DNA of 22,009 nt from a virus: positions 1 to 22,009 of the IMG/VR virus record IMGVR_UViG_3300044729_004302; one strand, 5' to 3'. Of this stretch, positions 1 through 6,266 are shown one piece after another. Each line of letters opens with the position of its first letter. Positions within the stretch are counted from its first letter, which is position 1. Below the pieces are notes generated by a model. That model did no database searches. It worked only from the letters and a program-made list of their open reading frames with translations, and was not told the DNA's origin. A program made the position numbers and the translations under genes.

Positions 1-333
1 TTTAACGAGGATGATCTTGCCGCAGCCTATACAGGCTCTGCTTGCAGAGTATGGCTCCCCTCGCTGCTGCTGCCCCCTGTCTCTCTGGTAGGTCATCATG
101 TGCGCATAGTAGCACTCCCAGCCACAGTAGATATGCGAGCTCCTTGTGGATGCAAAGGGCGCCTTGCACTGGGCACAGGGGCGTGTCTGTGGCCACTGCA
201 CTGCTCGTCGCCTATAATAGGCAATGGTATTGATAGCATTGTCATGCTGCCTACGACACTCTGCATCCTTGCAGACCTTGCTAGTCGATCGTGGTGGGAC
301 AAAGTCTTTGCCACAGTATTGACATATTATCAT
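1..333 (-). CDS. Zinc-module protein, C-terminus cut by window edge
   Basis: Open reading frame of 111 codons that runs off the left edge with no stop, so the C-terminus is missing. It contains repeated zinc modules: C4-x2-C7 with C21-x4-C26, C53-x2-C56-x13-C70-x3-C74, and the start of a third at C101-x2-C104. The modules resemble those in the next three zinc genes upstream. The start at 333 overlaps the stop of the upstream gene by four bases (ATGA) and is preceded by a GAGGAG ribosome binding site about five bases away. The spacer segments are basic and the Cys pairs suggest FCS/MYM-like or treble-clef folds. That could mean nucleic acid or protein binding, but no function is recognised. 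It is the last leftward gene visible. Confidence 0.7.
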   Translation of the reverse strand, partial: MIICQYCGKDFVPPRSTSKVCKDAECRRQHDNAINTIAYYRRRAVQWPQTRPCAQCKAPFASTRSSHIYCGWECYYAHMMTYQRDRGQQQRGEPYSASRACIGCGKIILVK

Positions 334-575
334 GCTGTCTCCTCTCTGCAGGCCTCCGAGCATCTGGCCTGCCCTTGCACCCCAAAAAAGTCATCTCCGC
401 ACCACTCGCACTCTTGACGCACTGTTTCACGAGGGGGCAGCCCCTTGCGCCTCTGTGCCTGCCGAGTGCGGTGCTCACTACGGCAGACCCAGTCGCAGAT
501 CTCTGCGAGGGCATAGGGCGTGTCAAAGGGGCGGCCGCAGATCTTGCATGCTACCCTGATGCGATCTCCCCTCAT
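330..575 (-). CDS. Small two-module zinc protein
   Basis: An 81-residue protein made almost entirely of two zinc modules: C10-x2-C13-x13-C27-x3-C31 and C56-x2-C59-x12-C72-x3-C76, the second with the typical CxxCGxxF start. A basic linker joins them. The start overlaps the preceding gene's stop by four bases, and the stop overlaps the next start by four, so it sits in a translationally coupled chain. There is no signal peptide or membrane segment. It is a paralogue of the neighbouring zinc-module genes. Function unknown; nucleic-acid binding is a guess from the fold and charge. Confidence 0.7.
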   Translation of the reverse strand: MRGDRIRVACKICGRPFDTPYALAEICDWVCRSEHRTRQAQRRKGLPPRETVRQECEWCGDDFFGVQGQARCSEACREETA

Positions 576-1081
576 CGTGCCCCCTGTCTCTGGCGATCTG
601 CGATGTCATCCCAGCGGCACTCGTCGCTGCAGTACGCATCATCGTGTAGCCCCTCAAAGTCCTCTCCGCACCATGTGCAGGTCTGCATGTCATCTGGCCT
701 TGGTACTACCGCCAACAGCATCCTAGGAGCCCTTGCCTCCTTGGGCGGCTTGCTCGCAGCAGCCTCCTGCCTGCGCTGCTTTGCTAGTGCTCGGTACTCT
801 GGCGTGCGGTACTTGGCATTGTAGCCCTTAGTCAGCTCCCTCTTGCGCCTCAGTGCGCACGCCTCAGAGCAGGTCTTTTGCCCCCCTGAGTACGTCGAGA
901 GGTGATAGGCCTTGCCGCACACGATGCAGTCTTTGTGCCCTATGCGCTTGCGCTTGGCGCGCGCCACATTGTGAGCACGCTGCATGCAGATCCTGCTGCA
1001 GTACACCTGCTGTCTGCCCCCCTGCCCATGGCGTGCGGCAAAGCCCTTGGTGCAGGTGGGGCATGTCTTGATGACAGCCAT
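572..1081 (-). CDS. Three-module zinc protein
   Basis: A 169-residue protein with three zinc modules: C7-x2-C10-x17-C28-x3-C32, C52-x2-C55-x15-C71-x3-C75, and C135-x2-C138-x12-C151-x3-C155. A long Lys/Arg-rich segment (about residues 76-120) separates modules two and three. The pattern CxxCGxxF...YCSxxC matches the sibling genes on either side, so the block probably grew by module duplication. Its start lies one base after the stop of the gene at 1083-1796. Cytoplasmic by lack of signals. The basic linker suggests DNA or RNA contact, but no catalytic motif is seen. Confidence 0.72.
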   Translation of the reverse strand: MAVIKTCPTCTKGFAARHGQGGRQQVYCSRICMQRAHNVARAKRKRIGHKDCIVCGKAYHLSTYSGGQKTCSEACALRRKRELTKGYNAKYRTPEYRALAKQRRQEAAASKPPKEARAPRMLLAVVPRPDDMQTCTWCGEDFEGLHDDAYCSDECRWDDIADRQRQGAR

Positions 1082-1082
1082 G

Positions 1083-1796
1083 CTACGCCCTACCTGTCAG
1101 GAGCTCCTGAAAGATCCCATCTCGGCATTTGTCAACCTTGATGAGACCAATCTCTACAGAGGCAAGCTCTGCATTGAGGTCTTTTTTGCGAGCCTCAAGA
1201 GTACGCTTTTCCATGTCTTTTGCATTGAGCTGATGGAGCAGGTCCTCTACGCGCTCTCTGGTCAGCTCTCTATGCGCTGCCAAAGCCTGCACAGGCAGCG
1301 TCATCTGTACTGCCTTGGTCACCTCGTCTTTGGGTTGCAGCTGCTGCTGCAGGCACTCGATGACCCTCATGGCATAGCCTGCATCTGGATAGTCGCCATT
1401 GATCATCGGTAGTCTGTGACCATCCTCGGATGACCCGAGAGGCATCCTCTCCTGCAGCGCCTTGAGTGCGTCTGCCATCGAGATGCACTGGGCATATCCA
1501 GAGCGCAGGCCCTTGCTGCCTTTGGGCAGATCAACAGTGGCGCTCAAAATATTGTGCTGATGTGAGATGTGGACAGTGACCCGACTTGCAAGCTGGCGCA
1601 CGATGCTGCATGTGCGCGGATCCTGTGCCTTATAGTGTGGCAGATAGAGCCCATTAACCAAGTGCTGTGTGATCAGCAGTGGCTCTGCAATACCCTGCGC
1701 ATGCACAAGCACAAGCAATTTGTTGGTGCCCTCTAGGCGCACTGCAATGATAGGGCGAGATGATTGGATTGTGTCTGGTCTCAGTGTCTTTGTCAT
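1083..1796 (-). CDS. Uncharacterised protein with C-terminal coiled coil
   Basis: I do not recognise the family. The start at 1796 is chosen over an upstream in-frame ATG because AGGAG lies eight bases before it and the longer form would overlap the preceding gene deeply; this gives 237 residues. The N-terminal two thirds look globular and beta-rich, with few cysteines. The last ~60 residues are highly charged and helical (ELTRERVEDLLHQLNAKD, then an EKRTLEARKK region), consistent with a coiled coil for oligomerisation. It is the only long gene in this stretch without zinc modules. A phage early accessory protein is the most that can be said. Confidence 0.6.
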   Translation of the reverse strand: MTKTLRPDTIQSSRPIIAVRLEGTNKLLVLVHAQGIAEPLLITQHLVNGLYLPHYKAQDPRTCSIVRQLASRVTVHISHQHNILSATVDLPKGSKGLRSGYAQCISMADALKALQERMPLGSSEDGHRLPMINGDYPDAGYAMRVIECLQQQLQPKDEVTKAVQMTLPVQALAAHRELTRERVEDLLHQLNAKDMEKRTLEARKKDLNAELASVEIGLIKVDKCRDGIFQELLTGRA

Positions 1797-1818
1797 GACT
1801 CTTGCTCCTTGTGTTTTG

Positions 1819-2448
1819 TCAGGCCTTATAGGCGGCCCTTGCCTTGCCTGCACATGACAGGCTGCATGTGGTGCGACTCGTGCCATCCATGGGGAGTGGC
1901 CCAAGACAGACCTTGCACACAGTGCGATGCTGCACTGTGCCTTGCTGCTTGCGCACAGAGTACGACTCACTCCCCTTGCGCTTGATGATGGCGTCGATGT
2001 CAGGGTCTTGTGCAGCAGCGTCGATCTTGCTCTGCCGTGTGCGCTCTCGAGAGCGCAGGTAGCTACACTCCGGAGAGCAGGTCACTGCGCGCATGCGGTG
2101 ACCTGACGCCTCAAAGAGGGCTCCGCAGACCAAGCAGGTGCGCACTCTGGGTGTGGCTCTCGACAGCGTGCCGTACCAGGTGGCCTTGGTCTGCCGATGC
2201 CTCTCCTGCTTGCACTCGTCAGAGCATGCGCCCTGTGACCCATGCGACGGCACAAAGGCCTTGCCGCACGCAGCACAGGTGCGCTCTGTCTTGAGAGGCT
2301 TGACCTTTGCTCGGTATGCCCTTGCCCTGTCTCTGGCGGCAGCCTCGCAGCATCCTGCGGTGCAGTACTTGCCATTGAGTGCAAGAGGCCGATAGTGCCG
2401 GCCACACCATGCACAGTCTCTGGGCTGTGGTTGCTTGACAAATCGCAT
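1819..2448 (-). CDS. Four-module zinc protein
   Basis: A 209-residue protein with four modules: C12-x2-C15-x13-C29-x3-C33, C58-x2-C61-x13-C75-x3-C79, C105-x2-C108-x15-C124-x3-C128 and C178-x2-C181-x13-C195-x3-C199. Linkers are Arg/Lys rich. The start at 2448 is set by a TGATG junction with the upstream gene's stop; a longer in-frame form exists but would overlap that gene. It is the largest member of the local zinc-module family. The fold is probably treble-clef or FCS/MYM-like; the role is unknown. The near-regular module spacing makes a modular binding protein plausible. Confidence 0.72.
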   Translation of the reverse strand: MRFVKQPQPRDCAWCGRHYRPLALNGKYCTAGCCEAAARDRARAYRAKVKPLKTERTCAACGKAFVPSHGSQGACSDECKQERHRQTKATWYGTLSRATPRVRTCLVCGALFEASGHRMRAVTCSPECSYLRSRERTRQSKIDAAAQDPDIDAIIKRKGSESYSVRKQQGTVQHRTVCKVCLGPLPMDGTSRTTCSLSCAGKARAAYKA

Positions 2449-2975
2449 CAGATGACCCCTCTGCATGCTAGCTTGTGCAGTGCCATCAGGTGCTCGATCT
2501 TGACCCTCTTGGGGAGCTCGGTGCGCCATAGAAAAAGTAGCGCATACGAGACTCCGAGGTACTCTGCGAGCGACTTGAGGGTGCCGATCCCACCCTTGCC
2601 ATAGGCGTCAAGGGCACGCTGTAGCAGAGCAAGGCCCTCCTCTGGAGTCTCTGGCAGGCTGCATAGGTAGTCTATCAGATGGCTAGCAGATGCTGCTGCT
2701 GCGCCGAGCGAGACCAGCTCGCCCTGCTGCGCATGCTTGACCTTGGTGAGGAGGGTGCTGTGCTTGACCTCTAGCAGCTGCGCAGCAATGCTAGTGCCGT
2801 GGCCCATGGCTGCTAGTCTCTCAACGATGCGGCAGAGCATGTCTGTCTCTGCTTGCAGCTGCCTCTTGTCGGGCTCTGGCCTCGGAGGCCGCAGGCTCTT
2901 GATATGTGCATCGACGACGGGATCTGCAGGCTGTGGCGCAGCCTCCACTGTTAGTGTGGCCTTGATAGTCATCAT
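2448..2975 (-). CDS. Probable helix-turn-helix DNA-binding protein
   Basis: A 175-residue protein without cysteine modules. The C-terminal third reads as a Cro/YdaS-like helix-turn-helix (LKSLAEYLGVSYALLFLW followed by a basic segment ending in an ALHKL helix). A second possible HTH lies mid-protein around GHGTSIAAQLLEVKHSTL. The first ~50 residues are Pro-rich and probably flexible. Two adjacent ATGs (2975 and 2972) lie behind a GAGGTG site; 2975 gives a four-base overlap with the upstream stop and 2972 a one-base overlap. It may be a regulator of the leftward block, but no operator can be assigned. Confidence 0.6.
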   Translation of the reverse strand: MMTIKATLTVEAAPQPADPVVDAHIKSLRPPRPEPDKRQLQAETDMLCRIVERLAAMGHGTSIAAQLLEVKHSTLLTKVKHAQQGELVSLGAAAASASHLIDYLCSLPETPEEGLALLQRALDAYGKGGIGTLKSLAEYLGVSYALLFLWRTELPKRVKIEHLMALHKLACRGVI

Positions 2976-3373
2976 GGCTGCACCTCGATGGTGTGCGCCT
3001 TGCTGCGTGCCCACTCGCACTCTTGGCTGTGCAGGGCCTGGATCTCCTGCCAGCCTTGGGAGGCCTCCACATCCCAAGGCACTCTGGCATCACAGTAGAT
3101 GCAGAGTGTCACGCCATCATCGACACAGAGTGGATAAGGGTGCTCTGCATCATCCTCGCACTCTGCCCAGCCTGCCTGCTCGCAGCACCAGTCAAGCAGG
3201 GCATCTGCCTCGCTGTCGAGCAGCGAGATCGCCTGCTTGCCATCCAAGATGGGGTGCAGTGCGAGAGGCACTCGCTTGCGAGGCATAGCCTGCACTTTGG
3301 TCAGCCAAGCCTCTCCGGTGTGTAGGTGGTCGATATAGATCAGGGTCTGTCTGTGGTCTGTGGTCATGGTCAT
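2972..3373 (-). CDS. Small acidic zinc-finger-like phage protein
   Basis: A 133-residue protein with a C-terminal C2HC site, C91-x2-C94 and H115-x3-C119 (CIYC...HSQEC), a form common in small phage proteins where the His-Cys pair follows a Trp/Asp-rich loop. Additional cysteines (CC at 63-64, C72, C83) precede it. The start at 3373 has AGGAG five bases upstream. That start also coincides with the stop expected for the restored reading frame of the interrupted gene upstream (ATGA overlap). Function unknown. Confidence 0.62.
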   Translation of the reverse strand: MTMTTDHRQTLIYIDHLHTGEAWLTKVQAMPRKRVPLALHPILDGKQAISLLDSEADALLDWCCEQAGWAECEDDAEHPYPLCVDDGVTLCIYCDARVPWDVEASQGWQEIQALHSQECEWARSKAHTIEVQP

Positions 3374-3547
3374 GATCTCTCCTGCTTGGCCCTGCAGTCA
3401 TCGCAGGGTGTGGTTTTTAGGTGCCTTGTAAGTGCCTGTATTGCCTGCTTTTTCTGCCCCCCCCCCCCCCTCCAGCTTGACTAGGAGAAAAGAGCTCATG
3501 TCGTGCAGTCTCTGATGTCCGCACGCGTGCTTGATGCGCTTGGTCAC
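3370..3547 (-). pseudogene. Small CGH/CxxC zinc-ribbon gene split at a G14 tract
   Basis: A GTG start at 3547 overlaps the stop of the upstream gene (GTGA) and has GGAG five bases before it. The frame encodes a CGHQ motif at residues 9-12 and then enters a run of 14 G (plus-strand C, 3457-3470). In the frame as given it ends at 3398 after 49 residues of unrelated tail. With one G fewer, the frame continues without stop for 29 more codons to a second motif TPCDDCRAKQ. It then ends at 3370 in an ATGA overlap with the next start. The pair CGH...C-x2-C is typical of very small phage zinc ribbons. The intact form would be 58 residues. The interruption may be phase variation, mixed tract length, or a homopolymer sequencing error. 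Confidence 0.6.
3457..3470. repeat. 14-base C/G homopolymer
   Basis: Fourteen consecutive C on the plus strand, 14 G in the coding sense of the leftward gene that spans it. It is by far the longest homopolymer noticed in the window. It sits exactly where the reading frame of that small zinc-ribbon gene must shift by one base to stay open. Confidence 0.95.
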
Positions 3548-3723
3548 TCGCACTCCATGGCAGCGATCTGCCTCTGCCTGCTAGTGTCTAGGTCTATCTG
3601 CTCAGCACAAGCTGCGCACACAGGAGCTGGGTATAGATATCTATAGTGCTGCCCCTCGATCTCCCTTGTGTCTATAGCCTCTGTGGTCAGTCCGTATCTG
3701 CTGCATAGGGTGCATGTGGTCAT
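3544..3723 (-). CDS. Small zinc-ribbon protein
   Basis: A 59-residue protein with two Cys pairs, C4-x2-C7 and C36-x2-C39, the classic two-knuckle zinc ribbon. The start at 3723 is preferred to an in-frame ATG six codons upstream because AAGG lies seven bases before it and nothing resembling a ribosome binding site precedes the longer form. Its stop overlaps the GTG start of the next small zinc gene (GTGA). Function unknown. Confidence 0.6.
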   Translation of the reverse strand: MTTCTLCSRYGLTTEAIDTREIEGQHYRYLYPAPVCAACAEQIDLDTSRQRQIAAMECE

Positions 3724-3756
3724 GACGTGCCTTGCTCTCATTTTTGTTATTTACGG

Positions 3757-3806
3757 GGCTTTGGGGTCGTGAGGCGACCCTGACTATGGGTCGCCTCTAA
3801 AAAGCC
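3757..3806 (-). other. Intergenic hairpin, not a canonical terminator
   Basis: A perfect 10-bp inverted repeat, GAGGCGACCC (3771-3780) and GGGTCGCCTC (3788-3797) with a 7-base loop, is flanked by a second pairing of GGCTTT (3757-3762) with AAAGCC (3801-3806). It fills the only gap in this part of the leftward operon. No U-run follows it on the leftward transcript, so an intrinsic terminator is unlikely; RNA processing, pausing or protection of an mRNA end is possible. Confidence 0.6.
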
Positions 3807-3814
3807 TGCTGTGC

Positions 3815-4000
3815 CTACGACAGCATGCTGTACTCATCACGAGTCTTGATGTACGCCTCTGCGGTCTTGATGATGACATCTGCAGGCAGACCGCTTGCCT
3901 GCAGAGTCTCGACGATGAGCAGGTAGCTCTGCCACTCTGCCGCATCCAGATGCGCTCCCAAGATCGAGAGCTCCATCACCAGCTGTATGTCTGTCATCAT
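3815..4000 (-). CDS. Small hypothetical phage protein
   Basis: A 61-residue protein, largely helical in appearance (LVMELSILGAHLDAAEW, then an ADVIIKTAEAYIKT segment), with no cysteines, signal peptide or membrane segment. The start at 4000 has an excellent GGGAGGTG ribosome binding site and overlaps the stop of the upstream 57-residue gene by four bases. No family is recognised. Followed by the hairpin at 3757-3806. Confidence 0.6.
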   Translation of the reverse strand: MMTDIQLVMELSILGAHLDAAEWQSYLLIVETLQASGLPADVIIKTAEAYIKTRDEYSMLS

Positions 4001-4170
4001 AGGACACCTCCCTTGAGCCAGTAGTACATGCGGCTCTCTGCGTGCGCTTGGCGCTCTGCCTCAAGCTCTGCCAGCCACTCCTCGCGTGTCATGCAGTCTG
4101 TGGGCTCTGACTCCCAGTCTGCCTCGATCTCTCGCTCTTGCTCTCTCTCCAGGTATGCATACATGCTCAT
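3997..4170 (-). CDS. 57-residue charged small protein
   Basis: Short gene starting at ATG 4170 with AAGGAG ten bases upstream and ending at 3997 in an ATGA overlap with the next start. The product is rich in Glu and Arg (MSMYAYLEREQEREIEAD at the N-terminus; later REEWLAELEAERQAHAES) and ends in a short aromatic/hydrophobic tail. It probably forms one long helix. The ribosome binding site, the coupled stop/start and the fit into the operon make it a real gene despite its size. Function unknown. The 73 bases upstream (4171-4243) hold nothing recognisable. Confidence 0.6.
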   Translation of the reverse strand: MSMYAYLEREQEREIEADWESEPTDCMTREEWLAELEAERQAHAESRMYYWLKGGVL

Positions 4171-4243
4171 GACTCTGACTCTCCTTGATGGGCTGTGGTG
4201 ATGCAGGAGGCAGGCGGCCCAAGTCTGCCTCCGTGTTAAGGTC

Positions 4244-5317
4244 TTACCACTCGCAGTTGGCGTAGGTGGCTCTCTCAGCCAACACTAAGAGGCGATCGCT
4301 TGTGTCTTGGAGCTGGCGCTTGATGGACTGCATGGCGTCTCTGGCATCACGCACCAAGCGCACGTGCTTGCAGTGTCCATGGGCCTTGTGGCCTGGACAC
4401 GTGCAGGTGCCCTCGTAGGCGCGCACTGTGTGTAGCCCGGTGCTGCCATTGATCTTGTGGATACCAAGGGCGCTGTTGCCACCCACAGAGGCGTACACTG
4501 CGCTGTAGGCCTCACGGAGCTCGTCGATCTTGGCGTTGAGTTTGGCGGCCTTGGTCTGACGTCGCTTGTCGAGAGACATGGCGATCTTATCTTGGAGGGT
4601 GCGCAGCAGCTCTGGATCCTGTGCGAGAGTGGTGCACCATGGATAGTGAGCGATCTCTGTGGCCAAACTCTTGGTGCGTCGGCAGCAGTCGCTGCAGCGC
4701 ACTGTGAGTCGGTAGAGCTCCAAGGTCTGTGCAGGTGCTGCGTCGGAGACAGTCTCTGTGGCAGTCTCGATAGCAGCCTCGGAGGCGGCGATCTCTGCAG
4801 CCTCTGCGGTCTCGGCTGCCTCTACCTCTGCCTCTGCAGCTGCGAGCTCTGCCTCGCTTGGATCTGCATCGTTGAGCATGTCGATCCAGTCTTGGTCACA
4901 GCAATGACGGTGAGATACTCCGTAGGTCTTGCGGCTCTGACGACGTGCAGGCTTGGCCTCAACAACCTCAAGTGCGTCTGCGGCAAAGACATCAACCTCA
5001 ACAACCTCAGCCTTGGGAGCCTCAACAACCTCAGCCTTGGGAGCCTCAACAACCTCAGCCTTGGGAGCCTCTGGCAGTGGGATCACAACACCAGTCTTGC
5101 GCTCCCACTGTGCGTTGTCGCGGACCCAGCCCATGCCGTCTGCCTTGGTGTAGCAGCAGCCGTCGTCATGGCGATTTTGCCACTTGGTGCCACCAGTGCG
5201 GCTGTCAACAACTTGCTCGGCAAGGCCGTTGCCGCGGCGGACAGTGCAGCCACAGCGATAGCAGCGGCCCTCGAACTTGTTGATGATTGTGCGGATGATG
5301 TTGGTCTCGGTTGTCAT
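4244..5317 (-). CDS. SWIM-type zinc-finger protein with internal repeats
   Basis: A 357-residue protein starting at 5317, behind AGAGGAG. Domains in order: an N-terminal zinc ribbon (C19-x2-C22, with H50/C54 as likely partners); a flexible region with three identical copies of APKAEVVE (residues 84-107); a long Ala/Glu-rich stretch (about 155-195); a C208-x2-C211-x12-H224-x3-C228 site; and a SWIM zinc finger C305-x-C307-x8-C316-x-H318. SWIM fingers in other proteins bind DNA or partner proteins. It is the first gene behind the strong leftward promoter at 5360-5388, so it is probably highly expressed. It could be an abundant DNA-associated early protein; no exact family is recognised. Confidence 0.65.
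   Translation of the reverse strand: MTTETNIIRTIINKFEGRCYRCGCTVRRGNGLAEQVVDSRTGGTKWQNRHDDGCCYTKADGMGWVRDNAQWERKTGVVIPLPEAPKAEVVEAPKAEVVEAPKAEVVEVDVFAADALEVVEAKPARRQSRKTYGVSHRHCCDQDWIDMLNDADPSEAELAAAEAEVEAAETAEAAEIAASEAAIETATETVSDAAPAQTLELYRLTVRCSDCCRRTKSLATEIAHYPWCTTLAQDPELLRTLQDKIAMSLDKRRQTKAAKLNAKIDELREAYSAVYASVGGNSALGIHKINGSTGLHTVRAYEGTCTCPGHKAHGHCKHVRLVRDARDAMQSIKRQLQDTSDRLLVLAERATYANCEW
4998..5069. repeat. Three perfect 24-bp tandem repeats
   Basis: Three uninterrupted identical 24-bp units (4998-5021, 5022-5045, 5046-5069) encode the repeated APKAEVVE peptide of the SWIM protein. Identity at the DNA level, including synonymous positions, points to recent expansion by slippage or recombination. 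There are no spacers, so this is not a CRISPR array. Confidence 0.9.
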
Positions 5318-5359
5318 GTTGTCTCCTCTGCAGCCGTCTCGTCGCTGCGTCATGAGATA

Positions 5360-5388
5360 TATATAGGGGGTCTCTCACATAATGTCAA
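5360..5388 (-). promoter_or_regulatory. Strong sigma-70-like leftward promoter
   Basis: On the minus strand TTGACA (5388-5383) is separated by 17 bases from TATATA (5365-5360), a near-consensus sigma-70 promoter. It lies in an AT-rich gap just upstream of the SWIM-protein gene starting at 5317 and would start transcription near 5353. It should drive the whole leftward zinc-protein block independently of the cas operon behind it. Confidence 0.75.
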
Positions 5389-5428
5389 ACTTTTTTTTTG
5401 CATATCTAAAAATATTTTTTACATTATG
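5378..5428. promoter_or_regulatory. Inverted repeat over the promoter, possible operator
   Basis: CATAATGT (5378-5385) and its exact complement ACATTATG (5421-5428) flank an A/T-rich stretch with runs of T. The left arm covers part of the -35 element of the leftward promoter. Such a placement would suit a dimeric repressor or looping operator. No repressor can be assigned. Confidence 0.4.
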
Positions 5429-5453
5429 CGCAAAGCCTTATGCCAAGCGGCTC

Positions 5454-6266
5454 TCAGGCGTGTCGCGAGACGGTGGGGATGATCTTGGTGAGAGAGGAGT
5501 AGAGGCTGGGGTAGTAGTGTCGGAGCCAAGCGACGGCTCCTCGGTGTGCGTGGGAGGTGCTGACCCACCACGACTTGCGGATGCGAGAGGGATCGTCGCT
5601 GTCCATGAGTGCGCAGCACTTGTACATGGGCAGCAGCTCGATGTCTCTTGCTGCGCAGTAGGCATAGACGTCGATGCCCTGCCAGTCACCAAGCGGCGTG
5701 CAGACCCACTGCCCCGCTTTTTTGCGGTACAGCTTGCCGTGGGTAGCGCGGTTTTTGGCGCGATGCTTGCTCTCGCCAGCGCGCAGCCCGAGAAATGCCC
5801 CGTCGTACTGCTCGCTAAACGCCTCCACGACCCCATAAAAGCAGGCTTTGGAGAGGCCCGCGGCTCGGCTGTGCATGTTGGTGTTGCCGTGCAGCTCTTC
5901 AGCATGCTCTCGGAGCCACTGCTGCGGAGACACTGGCGGGCGCAGGATGTGCAGATCCCACCCATACTGCGCAGCCTGCTGCACCAAGTGCGCCTCCTCG
6001 CCCGGGAAATCGAGGTCATCTTTCTCGCTACCCACGGGCAGGGATAGGCCCATCTCCGTGCACACGAGGTGCGTCATGGCGGTAGAGTCTTTGCCGCCCG
6101 ACGACATCACGCACCACCGAGGAGCTGCTGCCAGTGCCTGCTCGATGTCGCGCTTGGCCATCTCAATACGCCTCTTGTGCGCAATGGTACGCGACCAAGC
6201 AAGGGCCTCAGCCATCCACTCCCCCCAACGACGGAGATCCTCTGGTCGCAAAATCGGCTCTACCAT
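5454..6266 (-). CDS. CysH-like PP-loop protein of the type IV-B module
   Basis: A 270-residue member of the PAPS-reductase/CysH PP-loop family. It has the ATP-binding loop SSGGKDSTA at residues 55-63, a LGLRAGES motif at 159-166, a TPLGDWQGIDVYAY segment typical of the C-terminal half (about 190-203), and a Cys pair at 217-218. Relatives in sulfur metabolism reduce activated sulfate, and DndC-type relatives act in DNA phosphorothioation. CysH-like proteins of unknown role accompany type IV-B CRISPR-Cas loci. It overlaps the end of csf3 by seven bases with GGAG five bases before the start, and it is the last gene of the leftward cas operon. Enzymatic substrate not deducible; involvement in the complex is inferred from linkage. 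Confidence 0.85.
   Translation of the reverse strand: MVEPILRPEDLRRWGEWMAEALAWSRTIAHKRRIEMAKRDIEQALAAAPRWCVMSSGGKDSTAMTHLVCTEMGLSLPVGSEKDDLDFPGEEAHLVQQAAQYGWDLHILRPPVSPQQWLREHAEELHGNTNMHSRAAGLSKACFYGVVEAFSEQYDGAFLGLRAGESKHRAKNRATHGKLYRKKAGQWVCTPLGDWQGIDVYAYCAARDIELLPMYKCCALMDSDDPSRIRKSWWVSTSHAHRGAVAWLRHYYPSLYSSLTKIIPTVSRHA

Noticed and set aside
3757-3806. Hairpin as an intrinsic terminator of the leftward operon
   Set aside because: No T-run follows the stem in the leftward direction, and coupled genes continue beyond it.
4998-5069. 24-bp repeats as a CRISPR array
   Set aside because: The units are directly adjacent with no spacers and lie in frame inside a protein gene.
4457-5482. Long plus-strand open frame opposite the SWIM-protein gene
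   Set aside because: It is antisense to a gene with a strong promoter, ribosome binding site and zinc motifs. Its repeats are only the complement of the 24-bp repeats, and no domain is visible.
5382-6047. Plus-strand open frame opposite the CysH-like gene
   Set aside because: The minus strand carries intact PP-loop family motifs and operon coupling. The plus frame has no recognisable motif.
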